From the NCBI GenBank assembly GCA_903882745.1, contig CAIRYG010000002.1:1-64000 (forward strand): 64,000 nucleotides of DNA. Direction: 5' to 3'. Shown here piece after piece: positions 19,185 through 28,066 of this stretch (position 1 is the first letter of the stretch; every line of letters starts with the position of its first letter). A model generated the notes under the pieces. The model was not told where the DNA came from and ran no database searches. It saw only the letters and a program-made list of their open reading frames with translations. Both the position numbers and the translations under genes were made by a program. The stretch comes from an uncultured Gemmatimonadota bacterium (GTDB taxonomy: Bacteria > Gemmatimonadota > Gemmatimonadetes > Gemmatimonadales > Gemmatimonadaceae).

Positions 19185-19223
19185 CGTGCCCGTGTTGCTG
19201 ACGCCATTCACGCGAGGTTGGAC

Positions 19224-19913
19224 ATGCTTTCGATCCGCCGTAGCCTGCTGTCCCTGACTATGGTCGCTGGCGTGCTGACCCCTAGCATCGCGCGCGCGCA
19301 GCAGATGCCGCAGATGGCGCAGGTGGCGCCGCAGCCCTGGCAAGACTCCTGGTTCTGGGGAGCGTACGGCGGCGGCACATCGATCCGCACGAATACCGGA
19401 CGAGTGACGGCGCCGACCGCAGGCGCCGAGTGGTTTATTACCCGATCGGCCGTGGCGCTGCATGTGTTCGCGGAACAGGCGATTTTCGCCGGCTCCTCGC
19501 AGTTGTCGATTGCAGGGATGGCCTCACCTCGCCTTGTCTCGATTGCCGATTTGCGGCGCGTGGGATTCGGCGTGGCGATGCTCTCGCCCGCGGCAGGGAG
19601 TTTCAAGCCGTATTTTGAGCTCGGGTATTCGTTGAACCTGGTGGGCTCGGCCATCGACAGTCTGCGGTCCTACGCCACCGCGGCGCAGCGCGATTCCGTG
19701 GACAGCGCCATCAACACGGCCAGGTCAACCGGCAGACTCTTTGGCTCGGTCGGCGCCATGGTGCTGATGGGCCAATGGGCGCCCTACCTTCAGGCGACCA
19801 TCATGCCGACGAAGGGCGCTGGGACGTCACTGATCAACGGCGACGGCATGGGATACACGGTGTCGTTTGGGCTGCGCTACAACTTTGGCCGGTCGAGCGA
19901 CAAGATCTTTTAG
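19224..19913 (+). CDS. outer-membrane beta-barrel-like protein, unknown
   Basis: 229 residues. A signal peptide (LLSLTMVAGVLTPSIARAQQ) is followed by a short linker and alternating amphipathic strands (SWFWGAYGGGTSIRT, FKPYFELGYSLNLVG, MGYTVSFGLRYNFG). The terminal FGLRYNFG strand with an aromatic residue near the end, followed by a short tail, resembles barrel assembly signals. I start at ATG 19224, which follows GAGG by 6 nt. A helical insert (DSLRSYATAAQRDSVDSA) interrupts the strands. No family was recognised. The gene is bounded on both sides by hairpins, so it is monocistronic. Confidence 0.6.
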   Translation: MLSIRRSLLSLTMVAGVLTPSIARAQQMPQMAQVAPQPWQDSWFWGAYGGGTSIRTNTGRVTAPTAGAEWFITRSAVALHVFAEQAIFAGSSQLSIAGMASPRLVSIADLRRVGFGVAMLSPAAGSFKPYFELGYSLNLVGSAIDSLRSYATAAQRDSVDSAINTARSTGRLFGSVGAMVLMGQWAPYLQATIMPTKGAGTSLINGDGMGYTVSFGLRYNFGRSSDKIF

Positions 19914-19943
19914 CGCGCGCTCACGGCTGCATTCCGCTTAAAC

Positions 19944-19979
19944 AACACCGAGCAGGTCGCTAGCGACCTGCTCGGTGTT
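19944..19979. terminator. bidirectional terminator between convergent genes
   Basis: A perfect 17-bp stem AACACCGAGCAGGTCGC with its reverse complement around a TA loop. The arms end in AA/TT on both strands, so it can stop transcription from the barrel gene (+) and the NYN-LOTUS gene (-). Confidence 0.85.
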
Positions 19980-20011
19980 TCGTTCATAGCAACGCACGGG
20001 AATGCCGCGCG

Positions 20012-20047
20012 TGCTTTAGCGATTGCTTCAGCGCGTGCTTCAGCGCA
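20012..20047. repeat. three 12-bp tandem copies of TGCTTYAGCG
   Basis: TGCTTTAGCG and two TGCTTCAGCG copies start every 12 bases just downstream of the NYN-LOTUS gene stop. Probably replication-slippage DNA; it could also be a short protein-binding array. Confidence 0.6.
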
Positions 20048-20052
20048 CGGCG

Positions 20053-21975
20053 TTATCCCTTCTTGCCCTTTGGCGCAGCCTTCGCCGCCGTCTTGGCCTT
20101 CGCTGCAGGCTTCGCTGCGGGCTTCGCTGCCGACTTCGCCTTGGCGGCTGGCTTTGCAACCGACTTGGCCGCAGGCTTTGCGGGCTTTGCGGGCTTTGCA
20201 GCCTTGGTTTCCTTGGCTGGACGTGTCGTCGCGACAGGTGCGGCTTCGACAGCGGGAGCGGCCTTGGGGGCCGGAGCCGGCGAATCGTCGACGACACCAA
20301 TCAGGAGGAAGTCGGGGGGCAACACGGCCTTGGTGGGACTGCCACGACCCGGACGGCCCGGCGCGCTGCGCGGACCCATGCCACGCGGTACGACCGGGGT
20401 GTTTGCGGCCTTCTCGCGATCGGCAACCGCCTTGAGCGCAGCCTCCTTCTCGTTGAGCTGGTCGGAGACACTCGGCACGTTGGCGGCGAGCGCCACTTCA
20501 AACGCATCGCCACGCTTGCGAAGATCCACGACGTTGCCGTCATGGGCATCGCGCAGAATACGCGCGAAGTTCCGCTCGCTCAACGACTCGCTGTCGCGCG
20601 CGAGAATCGCAAACGCCTTTTCGCGCACGCGCTCGCTCGGCACTGCATCGTCGCCGGTGACGAGCGCCGTCACGGCGTCCTTCACCAAGGCAAACGCTTC
20701 GTCGCGAGTGAGACGGATGCCTGTTGTCCCGATGGTCGCATCGGCTGCATGATGCGCATGGGTGACGCGCGGAGCCGCCGCGGCCTGCGGCTGGCGGTCC
20801 GGACGCGGCTGACGCTCGTGACGCGGTTCGCGACCACGCTGCGGTGCCGCCGGAGCGGCAATCGGAGCGGCAATCGGAGCGGCCGCTGGAGCGGCTGACG
20901 TAACCGCTCCTCCCGTCACGGCCTCGGACTGCGCCGCCGTGCCGTCCTGCCCCGCGATCTCAGACGCCGTAGCCGCTGCGCGTTCGGCGGTGGTGCCCAT
21001 CGGCGCGTCGTCACGATCCCGACGATTGCGCCCACGACCACCACGACGACCGCGACGACCACCACGCCCTTCGCGTCCTTCACGTCCTTCGCCCGCCTCG
21101 GCGCCTTCGCCCGCGGGGGCTGCATCACGCGACGCAGCCGCGGGGACGACCTTGGCTCCCTTGGCGGGGGCAACCTCGAGCTGACCATTGTCGAGCTTGT
21201 TCACGATCAGCAGCCCCTTCTGGGCGGCCTCGAGGCAGAACTTGGAGAACTTGGAGAAGTTCAGGTCCTTCTCGTCAAAGGTGCTGTCGATCTCCTGCAT
21301 CACCTGCTTGAGGCGGTCGCTGCGCATGACGTCGCCGTTGCGCACCATGCGGTCGATCGACTCAATGACGAGTTCCCACGGATCGCGCTTCTGGCCGTTG
21401 CTCTCTTCGCCCGCCTTCACCAGACCGGCGAGCGCATTGTACGAGTAGTACTCGTCGCAGTTCTGCACGAGCAGGTCGCTCGACGACTCACGGATGCCGA
21501 CGCCGATCACGTACTTGCCGTATTCCTTGATCTTCATCACGAGGCTCGAGAAATCCGAGTCGCCCGAAAGGAGGATGAAGGTGCCGATCTCGGGACGCGT
21601 GAAGACGAGCTCCATGGCATCAATCGCGAGGCGGATGTCGGTGGCGTTCTTCTTGGCCGAACCGTAGGCCGGGGCCATGATCATGTCGATCGAGGACTCG
21701 GCGAGCGGTACGATGTACTGCGGATAGCGGCGCCAATCGGCGTACGCACGCTGGACGGCGACCTTTCCCTTGATGATGTCGGATCCGAGGAGGTTCCGGA
21801 GCTCCTGACCGAGGTCGGAGCGGATCCCCATCGTGACGTTGTCAAAATCGATCAGGAGGGCTGCGTTCGGGGCGTGGACGATCCCGCCGATTCCGCTGTG
21901 TGCGACCGCCTGTGGGCCGCGATGCATTGGTGCGATGGGCGCCCGCACCTGGGCGATGTGTGAATGTCGTGCCAT
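20053..21975 (-). CDS. NYN-domain ribonuclease-like protein with two OST-HTH/LOTUS domains, RGG and H1-like tail
   Basis: 640 residues from ATG 21975. Domains in order: NYN (PIN-like nuclease fold) at about 37-185 with acidic residues in LLIDFDN (39-45), ATDIRLAID (111-119) and LSGDSDF (136-142); a first OST-HTH/LOTUS domain at about 198-268; an Arg/Gly-rich stretch at 297-323; a second OST-HTH at about 422-498; and a Lys/Ala/Pro-rich tail at 586-640. NYN-LOTUS proteins in bacteria and animals (MARF1) are RNA-binding nucleases or regulators, so RNA cleavage or surveillance is inferred. RGG and basic tails would add nucleic-acid affinity. The frame is open to 22143, but residues upstream look non-coding. 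GGAG lies 13 nt before the ATG. Confidence 0.82.
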   Translation of the reverse strand: MARHSHIAQVRAPIAPMHRGPQAVAHSGIGGIVHAPNAALLIDFDNVTMGIRSDLGQELRNLLGSDIIKGKVAVQRAYADWRRYPQYIVPLAESSIDMIMAPAYGSAKKNATDIRLAIDAMELVFTRPEIGTFILLSGDSDFSSLVMKIKEYGKYVIGVGIRESSSDLLVQNCDEYYSYNALAGLVKAGEESNGQKRDPWELVIESIDRMVRNGDVMRSDRLKQVMQEIDSTFDEKDLNFSKFSKFCLEAAQKGLLIVNKLDNGQLEVAPAKGAKVVPAAASRDAAPAGEGAEAGEGREGREGRGGRRGRRGGRGRNRRDRDDAPMGTTAERAAATASEIAGQDGTAAQSEAVTGGAVTSAAPAAAPIAAPIAAPAAPQRGREPRHERQPRPDRQPQAAAAPRVTHAHHAADATIGTTGIRLTRDEAFALVKDAVTALVTGDDAVPSERVREKAFAILARDSESLSERNFARILRDAHDGNVVDLRKRGDAFEVALAANVPSVSDQLNEKEAALKAVADREKAANTPVVPRGMGPRSAPGRPGRGSPTKAVLPPDFLLIGVVDDSPAPAPKAAPAVEAAPVATTRPAKETKAAKPAKPAKPAAKSVAKPAAKAKSAAKPAAKPAAKAKTAAKAAPKGKKG

Positions 21976-22384
21976 GTCGGTCAACTTGTCTCCGGCTGTT
22001 CGCCGATGCGGAAGCATGCGATGCGCCCCTAGGCGTCTAGCCCAACGGTCTGCGCGATGCGGCAGCTTCCATATGTGTGTGAGGGGGCGAGCGCGCCCAT
22101 CCGGTGGTCCGACATGCTTCTCATGGGCCCGGTGTTGATGCACCTGAGCTGCCCACGAGGGCCGGACAACGCTTGGTGGCGCGGACGCCGTATCCCTCGC
22201 GGTGTCCCCGAGGCGCCGGACGTACCGATGGTCGGGGCCCTAGGCCCAGCACGATCATCGATGCGCTCGGCGCTTCGTACTATAGAACCTAATGGACCTC
22301 CGGGGGTTTGTCACCTCGACGGGGGTCCGGCCCCTCCATATGTTCCTAATCGAAACCCTCCCAGCCCCAGGGCCGTAGATACCT
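21976..22384. other. 409-bp divergent intergenic region
   Basis: It lies between the NYN-LOTUS gene (-) and the histidine kinase gene (+). I see no gene and no known RNA class. TACTAT near 22279 could be a -10 element for the kinase operon, about 105 nt upstream of its GTG. CCTAGG and GGGGCCCTAGGCCC-like dyads occur, but nothing that I can assign. Confidence 0.5.
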
Positions 22385-23632
22385 GTGTTGAAACGACTCG
22401 GCTTCCGTTCCCGACTCTTTGCCATTTTGGCGCTTTTCGCCTTTGTACCGGCGATTGTGCTGACTTTGGCGTGGGGGGCAACGGTTGTGGGATTCCTCGG
22501 CCAGATGGACGGAACGGCAGCCTGGGAGCATGCCGCCTCGACTGGGGCGGCGACGATCGCTATCGCCCGCCGTGGGGCACGATCGGCGGCGGACTCGGCG
22601 GCGATCGCGGCGCACGAAGGGGAGCTCGCGCGCTCGCTGACCAATGCCGAACGCTTTGGATTCCTGTCGCGCCAGGGGATCCCGGCGCTGTTGGTCTTGG
22701 GCACGCTGTTGCTCGCGCTGCTGACCTTTCTCGCCTCGCGCGCCGCGGGGCACTTGAGTCGCCAGCTGAGTCGGCCGCTCACGGAGTTGGTCCGATGGAC
22801 CGCGCTGGTGCGACGGGGGGAGCCACTCCCGGCGAGCCGAGGGCGCGGCGCTCCGGAGTTTGAGGTGCTCAGGTCGGAGATGCGGCAGATGGAGCTCGGA
22901 CTTGCCGCCGGTCGACGAGCGGCCGTTGAGGCAGAGCGGCTGGAAGCCTTTCGAGAATCGGCACGTCAGGTCGCACACGAACTGAAGAATCCGCTGACGC
23001 CCATTCGTTTTGCTGTTGCGCAGCTGAAACGGAACGTCGGGCCGGAGCTGTCGGAGGTGGTGGAGGTGTTGGATTCAGAGTCGGCGCGACTGGACGCGAT
23101 GGCTACGAGTTTCGCGCAGTTCGGTCGACTCCCCGAGGGTCCGGTGTCGGAAGTGGACATGGGGGAACTCGTCCGTGCGGTGACGCGTACAACGGTGCCA
23201 CCTCATGTGCAGTGCGCAGTGGATGTGGCGGACGCACTCCCACACGTGACGGGGCAGTACGACGCCTTGAGTCGGGCGTTGACGAATATTCTCCTGAACG
23301 CGGTGCAGGCGACCCACGATGATCCGCGTCTCGCGGTGAGCGTGTGCTTGCGGCAGGCGACGGCTGGAACAGCCGTGGTGGTTGCCGTGCGCGATCACGG
23401 TGTGGGGATTGCGCCAGAGCGGCTGGATCGGATTTGGGACCCGTACGTCACAGACAAAACCGGTGGAACAGGGCTCGGGCTGGCGATCGTGAAGCAAACG
23501 ATGGTTGCGCACCACGGGACCGTGGAAACGGAGAGCACCATGGGGAAAGGGACCGAAATTCGTCTCGTGTTGCCAGCAGCGGGTGATTCGACGCATGGGC
23601 GAAGGCTGCTCGCTGAGCCGCAGGAGCGCTGA
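22385..23632 (+). CDS. NtrY-like sensor histidine kinase
   Basis: 415 residues, inner membrane. TM1 is at about 9-33, then a periplasmic loop of about 65 residues, TM2 at about 98-117 and a HAMP-like linker. The phosphoacceptor box is RQVAHELKNPLTPI with His at about residue 198; the following PLTPIRFAVAQL is the NtrY-type variant. ATPase boxes are NILLNAVQAT (N), DHGVGIAPERLDRIWDPY (G1/F) and GTGLGLAIVKQ (G2). GTG start 22385 has no strong ribosome site. The next gene, 3 nt later, is its likely response regulator. The stimulus is unknown; envelope genes downstream suggest an envelope signal. Confidence 0.9.
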   Translation: MLKRLGFRSRLFAILALFAFVPAIVLTLAWGATVVGFLGQMDGTAAWEHAASTGAATIAIARRGARSAADSAAIAAHEGELARSLTNAERFGFLSRQGIPALLVLGTLLLALLTFLASRAAGHLSRQLSRPLTELVRWTALVRRGEPLPASRGRGAPEFEVLRSEMRQMELGLAAGRRAAVEAERLEAFRESARQVAHELKNPLTPIRFAVAQLKRNVGPELSEVVEVLDSESARLDAMATSFAQFGRLPEGPVSEVDMGELVRAVTRTTVPPHVQCAVDVADALPHVTGQYDALSRALTNILLNAVQATHDDPRLAVSVCLRQATAGTAVVVAVRDHGVGIAPERLDRIWDPYVTDKTGGTGLGLAIVKQTMVAHHGTVETESTMGKGTEIRLVLPAAGDSTHGRRLLAEPQER

Positions 23633-23635
23633 CCC

Positions 23636-25018
23636 GTGGCCTCTGTCCTGATCATTGACGACGAGCCGAACATCCGCCGCATGGTGGGGGCGCTCCTCGG
23701 TTCTGAAGGGTTCGAGGTTCGTGAAGCACCCGACGGCGCGACGGGGGTGACGCGTGCGACCGAGTCGGAGCCCGACCTGGTGCTGCTCGACTTGATGATT
23801 CCCGGCCTGCTCGATGGAATGGCGGTGCTGGAACGCCTGCGTGCCGCGTATCCGGATCTGCCGGTGGTGATGATGAGCGGCCGAGCCGGACTTGCCGACG
23901 CGGTGAAGGCCACGCGGTTGGGGGCAGTGAATTTTCTCGAGAAGCCGCTGAGCCCTGAGGGCGTGCTGCTCGCGATCAACAGTGCGCTCGAACTGCGCTT
24001 GGCCCGCCGCGAGCGTACCGCGTTGCGCGCCGACCTCGGCTTAGCCGGGGAGTTGGTTGGTGAGAGCCCCGCGATGCATGCCTTACGTGCCATGATTGCG
24101 CGCGTGGCTCCTAGCGACGCACGTGTGCTGATCACCGGCGAGAGCGGCACGGGCAAAGAATTGGTGGCATCAGCGATCCATGCCGGAAGCCCGCGCCGAG
24201 AGCGCCCGTTTGTTCGCGTGAACTGTGCGGCGATTCCGCGTGACTTGGTGGAGAGTGAGATGTTTGGGCACGAGCGTGGCGCCTTCACCGGGGCGACGGA
24301 CCGCCGACTCGGCCGCTTTGAGCTGGCCCACACCGGGACACTCTTGCTCGACGAAGTCGGGGACCTTGGGGCAGAAGCACAGGCCAAACTGCTGCGCGCG
24401 ATTGAGGCCAAGGAGATTGAACGTGTCGGCGGTGGAACGCCGATTCGGGTGGACGTGCGCATTGTGGCGGCGACGAATCGCGATCTCGAACGTTCGGTCC
24501 GCGATGGACAGTTCCGCGAGGATCTCTATTTCCGCTTGAATGTGATTCCCGTCTCGGTACCGCCACTCCGTGAGCGCCCGTCGGATATCCCAGCGCTCGT
24601 GCGTCACTTTGCCGCCCTGCAGCGCCAGCGCTCTGGCCAAGCCGCACCGGTATGGACCGACGAGGCCATTCAGTACTTCATGCGCCATCGTTGGCCCGGC
24701 AATGTGCGCGAACTGGCGAACATCGTGGAGCGGTTATCGATCCTGCACGCGGGGGCGCCAATTGGCCTACCAGAGGTGCGGGCGGTGCTTCCGCTCAGCG
24801 AGAATGGACAGGTCGGGCTCAGCCCTGCGCTCCCTGATTTCGTTCAGCCGGAGCTCACCCTGAGCGACGCGCTGGACGAGCACGAGAAGTTGCTCATCAG
24901 TCGCGCACTTTCGGCGGCCAACGGCGTGGTGGCCGAAGCCGCGCGCCGACTCAACACCGATCGACCGAACCTGTATCGACGTATGAAGCGGCTTGGACTC
25001 ACCTCGCTTGGAGAGTGA
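23636..25018 (+). CDS. sigma-54-dependent response regulator, NtrC/NtrX family
   Basis: 460 residues: receiver domain (1-120, phospho-Asp in VLLDLMIPG near 53), AAA+ domain (about 140-375) and a Fis-type HTH (EAARRLNTDRPNLYRRMKRLGL). The AAA+ part has Walker A GESGTGKE, an intact sigma-54 contact loop GAFTGA (215-220) and Walker B LLLDEVGDL. It should therefore activate promoters read by RpoN; rpoN itself is not in the window. It is encoded directly after the kinase and overlaps nothing, with GTG start after ACCC. The downstream barrel and DUF4390 genes are probably in the same operon. Confidence 0.93.
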   Translation: MASVLIIDDEPNIRRMVGALLGSEGFEVREAPDGATGVTRATESEPDLVLLDLMIPGLLDGMAVLERLRAAYPDLPVVMMSGRAGLADAVKATRLGAVNFLEKPLSPEGVLLAINSALELRLARRERTALRADLGLAGELVGESPAMHALRAMIARVAPSDARVLITGESGTGKELVASAIHAGSPRRERPFVRVNCAAIPRDLVESEMFGHERGAFTGATDRRLGRFELAHTGTLLLDEVGDLGAEAQAKLLRAIEAKEIERVGGGTPIRVDVRIVAATNRDLERSVRDGQFREDLYFRLNVIPVSVPPLRERPSDIPALVRHFAALQRQRSGQAAPVWTDEAIQYFMRHRWPGNVRELANIVERLSILHAGAPIGLPEVRAVLPLSENGQVGLSPALPDFVQPELTLSDALDEHEKLLISRALSAANGVVAEAARRLNTDRPNLYRRMKRLGLTSLGE

Positions 25019-25022
25019 CCAG

Positions 25023-26783
25023 ATGCTGGCAATCGTTGCGAACGCGACTCGTGTGGTCGCTTTGGCGTTGCTCGTTCTTGCACACCCGGTAGCGCACGCA
25101 CTCGCTGCGCAGAATCGTGCCGATGAGAACGGAGCACGGCTGACAAGCGTGGCACGTACCGCAACCGAGCTCTACAATGCCGCGCCCACGACGCGTGCCA
25201 ACGGCGCCTTCGAACTTGCGCGCGGCACGAGCTCGACCGGCGATGTGGCGGTGCTCAATGGTCCGGTGACCATTGCCGGCACTGTGAACGGCACGCTCGT
25301 GGCGATCAACGCGGATGTGCGGTTTGCCCCCGGTGCACGAATCGCTCAGCACCTGATTGTGATTGGCGGAACGATCACCGGACAGGACAGCGCGACGATC
25401 GGCGGGGAGATCCGCGTGCAGGCGGAGCTCCTGCGGTACCATCTCGAGGGAGAGAAACTCGTCGCCGAACGTGATGCGGCGTACGACGACGGCTGGTGGT
25501 CGCGTCGGAGCATCCGCCACGAGTTTCGGCGCGGCGAGGCGTACACGGATTTCTTTTACGTCGCCTCCCGCGCCTACAATCGTGTGGAGGGATGGTCGTT
25601 TGTCGCCGGGCCCCGGTTTCGGCGCATCACCGACTGGGGAAAGATCAACGTCGAGACCTTTGGCGTCGTACGCACCGCGAGCCCCGTCCGATGGGACAAC
25701 CGCACCCTCGGGCACGACGCGCGTATCGATGTGCAGCTTGGTAAACCGTGGGGCCTGGTGCTTGGGGCACACGTGTTTGACGTGGTGCAGTCCACGGAGT
25801 CGTGGCAGCTGAGCGATGGCGAAGTCGGACTGTCGTCCGCTTTGCTGCACCGAGACTATCGTGACTACTACGCCAGACATGGCGGAGAAGGGGTCGTGCG
25901 ACTCCAAGCCACGGACGAGGCTGACCTCACGATGACCGTGAGTGCCGAAACGTGGGACAATGTCGCCGCACGGAATCCCTGGTCGCTACTGCGCGGCAAT
26001 GAAGCGTGGAGAGAAAATCCGCTGGAGGCCGTTGGGGCGATGCACCTGCTCTCGGTGCGTGCCCGTGTCGACACGCGCGAGAAGCAACGATCGGCATGGT
26101 CCGGCTGGTACGCCACCTTTGACTGGGAGAATGGCACGGGCACGCTCACGTCGCCAGCGGCACCGTGTGCAAAGGAGACGCTCGCGCTCTGCATCGCAGG
26201 CCTCACCAAACCGGTGAACTACACCCGCGGCATGGTAGACCTGCGCCGCTACAACCGTATTTCGCCGCATGCGTTCCTGAACCTGCGAATTGCGGCTGGC
26301 GGATGGTTGAGCGGTGACGCGCTCCCGCTGCAGAAACGGATGGCGCTCGGTGGTCCAGGCACGTTGCCTGGCTTTGGGTTTCGCGAAACCTCTCTCGCCC
26401 CGGACATCCTGAACTGTTCGACGGGCAACGCGATATCTGGCACCCCGGGGTTCTGCGACCGAATGGCGTTGGCGCAGGTGGAGCTCCGCTCGCGGTTGTT
26501 CTCGGGGATCTTCCGCGACGACGCCGGGGACGAGTGGTGGCGCCCCGGGCTCAACCATGAAGCGCAGTGGGTGCTCTTTGCAGACGCCGGACGCGGCTGG
26601 AATGTGGGCGCCAGCAATGGGGGTGTGAATATCGACAAGGATCGCCTCCCCGATATGAACTCCTTCAAACGGGACATCGGCATCGGTCTCGACTTCGGCG
26701 GCCTGGGCTTCTATTGGGCCAAGGCGGTCAGCGATGCGGCCGAACCCGGACGCTTCTTTATGCGATTGGAGCGTCGGTTCTAG
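25023..26783 (+). CDS. Omp85/BamA-superfamily outer-membrane protein with N-terminal beta-helix-like segment
   Basis: 586 residues. A signal peptide (VALALLVLAHPVAHALAAQ) is followed by a repetitive segment at about 70-130 (VLNGPVTIAGTVNGTLVAIN, GGTITGQDSATIGGEIRV) that resembles a bactofilin or short beta-helix rather than POTRA domains. The rest is a barrel with LQKRMALGGPGTLPGFGFRE, the Omp85/ShlB-type loop-6-like motif, and a final strand ending RFFMRLERRF with C-terminal Phe. I start at ATG 25023, which follows GGAGAG by 8 nt. It sits after a two-component pair and before a DUF4390 gene. Function is unknown; insertion or secretion by analogy only. Confidence 0.72.
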   Translation: MLAIVANATRVVALALLVLAHPVAHALAAQNRADENGARLTSVARTATELYNAAPTTRANGAFELARGTSSTGDVAVLNGPVTIAGTVNGTLVAINADVRFAPGARIAQHLIVIGGTITGQDSATIGGEIRVQAELLRYHLEGEKLVAERDAAYDDGWWSRRSIRHEFRRGEAYTDFFYVASRAYNRVEGWSFVAGPRFRRITDWGKINVETFGVVRTASPVRWDNRTLGHDARIDVQLGKPWGLVLGAHVFDVVQSTESWQLSDGEVGLSSALLHRDYRDYYARHGGEGVVRLQATDEADLTMTVSAETWDNVAARNPWSLLRGNEAWRENPLEAVGAMHLLSVRARVDTREKQRSAWSGWYATFDWENGTGTLTSPAAPCAKETLALCIAGLTKPVNYTRGMVDLRRYNRISPHAFLNLRIAAGGWLSGDALPLQKRMALGGPGTLPGFGFRETSLAPDILNCSTGNAISGTPGFCDRMALAQVELRSRLFSGIFRDDAGDEWWRPGLNHEAQWVLFADAGRGWNVGASNGGVNIDKDRLPDMNSFKRDIGIGLDFGGLGFYWAKAVSDAAEPGRFFMRLERRF

Positions 26784-26786
26784 CAC

Positions 26787-27446
26787 GTGCGAAACCCCTT
26801 CCCTCCCCTGTTCGCGCTCGTCCTCGCACTCACACTCGGGTATGGGACGGTGCTGCACGCGCAGCAGCGTCCCGTGCTGGAGATCACGCTGCCGGAGGCC
26901 GCCCAGGTCGCCAACACGGGGCCGGTCGTACAAGCGCGCAACATGTTGTCGTTGAGCAAGGTGCGCGAGCTGCTCGCGGCAAGCTTCCCGCTTCGGCTGC
27001 ACTTCCGCGTGGAGCTCTGGTCGGAAGGGTCGCTGCTCAATCAGATCGAGCGCACTGCGGAATACGACGTCGTGGTGCGCTACACCGCAATGGATAAACA
27101 GTACGAAGTCGTACAGATCGTGAACGACCGTCCACTCCCACTCGGCAAGTACGCGCGGATTGAGGACGCCGAGGCTGCGGTCGCACGTCGTACCCGCGTG
27201 GCGATCACGGCGCTCCCGGTGGGCCGTCGGCAATATTATTTGGCCACGCTCGAGACCACGATGTTGAGTCTCACCGACCTCGACGAAGTGGAGCGCTGGT
27301 TACGCGGCGATCTTCAACCTGGGCTCACCGGCAAGGCAAACCCTGGCACGATCATCACGCGGGGGCTTCGCACCGTCGCGGCAAAGCTGCTCGGTAGCGA
27401 GTCGCGCGAGTACGAGGCTAGTACCCCGATGTTCCGCGTGCCATAG
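26787..27446 (+). CDS. DUF4390-type exported protein
   Basis: 219 residues. Signal peptide (FALVLALTLGYGTVLHAQQ), then an all-beta-like domain with LHFRVELWSEG, YDVVVRYTAMDKQYEV and YLATLETTMLSLTDLDEVERWLRGDLQPG. This pattern matches the DUF4390 family which, as I recall, is found next to NtrY/NtrX-type systems in other Gram-negatives; here too it is in that operon. GTG start 3 nt after the barrel gene stop. Its last 29 bases overlap the convergent HNH gene tail to tail. Function is unknown. Confidence 0.72.
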   Translation: MRNPFPPLFALVLALTLGYGTVLHAQQRPVLEITLPEAAQVANTGPVVQARNMLSLSKVRELLAASFPLRLHFRVELWSEGSLLNQIERTAEYDVVVRYTAMDKQYEVVQIVNDRPLPLGKYARIEDAEAAVARRTRVAITALPVGRRQYYLATLETTMLSLTDLDEVERWLRGDLQPGLTGKANPGTIITRGLRTVAAKLLGSESREYEASTPMFRVP

Positions 27447-28020
27447 CACGAGCGGGCAGTTGCTCCAGCGCTTCGAGTTGCTCGAGCATTCCCGCACCGT
27501 AAAACATCCGAATGTACTTGGCCTGCGCCGGCGTGAGCCGACGCACCGCCCACGAGAGGTGCACGAAGTGCGGCTCAACGGGCGCGTGCTTGGGATGCAT
27601 GCCGATTTCCTCCGGCAGGCGGTCCGCCTTGCGGGTATTGCAGCCAGAGCAGGCGGTGACCACGTTGGTCCACACATTCAGACCACCGCGCGACAGCGGC
27701 ACCACATGATCGCGCGTGAGCGATTCTCGCTGGCGGAGCGCGCTATTTGCGCGTCCGCAGTACTGGCAGGTGTAGTCGTCGCGGGCGAAGAGAAAGGTAT
27801 TGGTCACCTGTCGCCGGAATCGCCGCGGCACATGAATGAACTTCGTGAGTCGGATCACGAGCGGGCGCGGATAGGCCAATCGTTCGGAGCGCACGAGCGC
27901 ATCCAGATCAGCTTCTACGACCTCGGCCTTGCCATCAATCACCAAGCGCAGTGCACGACGCAACGGCACCATGGTGAGTGGCTCGAACGACGAGTTGAGC
28001 GCGAGACAGCCAGCGATCAC
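27418..28020 (-). CDS. HNH endonuclease family protein
   Basis: 200 residues. The zinc-binding HNH core is CQYCGR, then LTRDHVVPLSRGG, NVVTACSGCN, with two CxxC pairs and the catalytic His in DHVVP. This McrA-like single-domain type is common in Gram-negatives as a stand-alone gene of unknown role; nicking or repair is possible. The N-terminal part (FEPLTMVPLRRALRLVIDGKAEVV) is the usual extension of this family. GTG 28020 follows GGAGG by 6 nt. It overlaps the DUF4390 gene 3' end by 29 bp. Confidence 0.88.
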   Translation of the reverse strand: MIAGCLALNSSFEPLTMVPLRRALRLVIDGKAEVVEADLDALVRSERLAYPRPLVIRLTKFIHVPRRFRRQVTNTFLFARDDYTCQYCGRANSALRQRESLTRDHVVPLSRGGLNVWTNVVTACSGCNTRKADRLPEEIGMHPKHAPVEPHFVHLSWAVRRLTPAQAKYIRMFYGAGMLEQLEALEQLPARAMARGTSGY

Positions 28021-28066
28021 GTGATCCTCCGATAGGAGACACGACAGCGCCGCTTCTCGCGGGCTG

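Noticed and set aside
16999-19185. 728-codon open frame on the minus strand opposite tdh-kbl
   Set aside because: The plus strand encodes two complete, well-known enzymes across it; the minus-strand translation is His/Arg-rich with no domain and is typical of antisense frames in GC-rich DNA.
22057-22863. 268-codon plus-strand frame crossing the kinase start
   Set aside because: It overlaps the kinase gene in another frame, is Gly/Pro/Arg-rich and lacks any domain.
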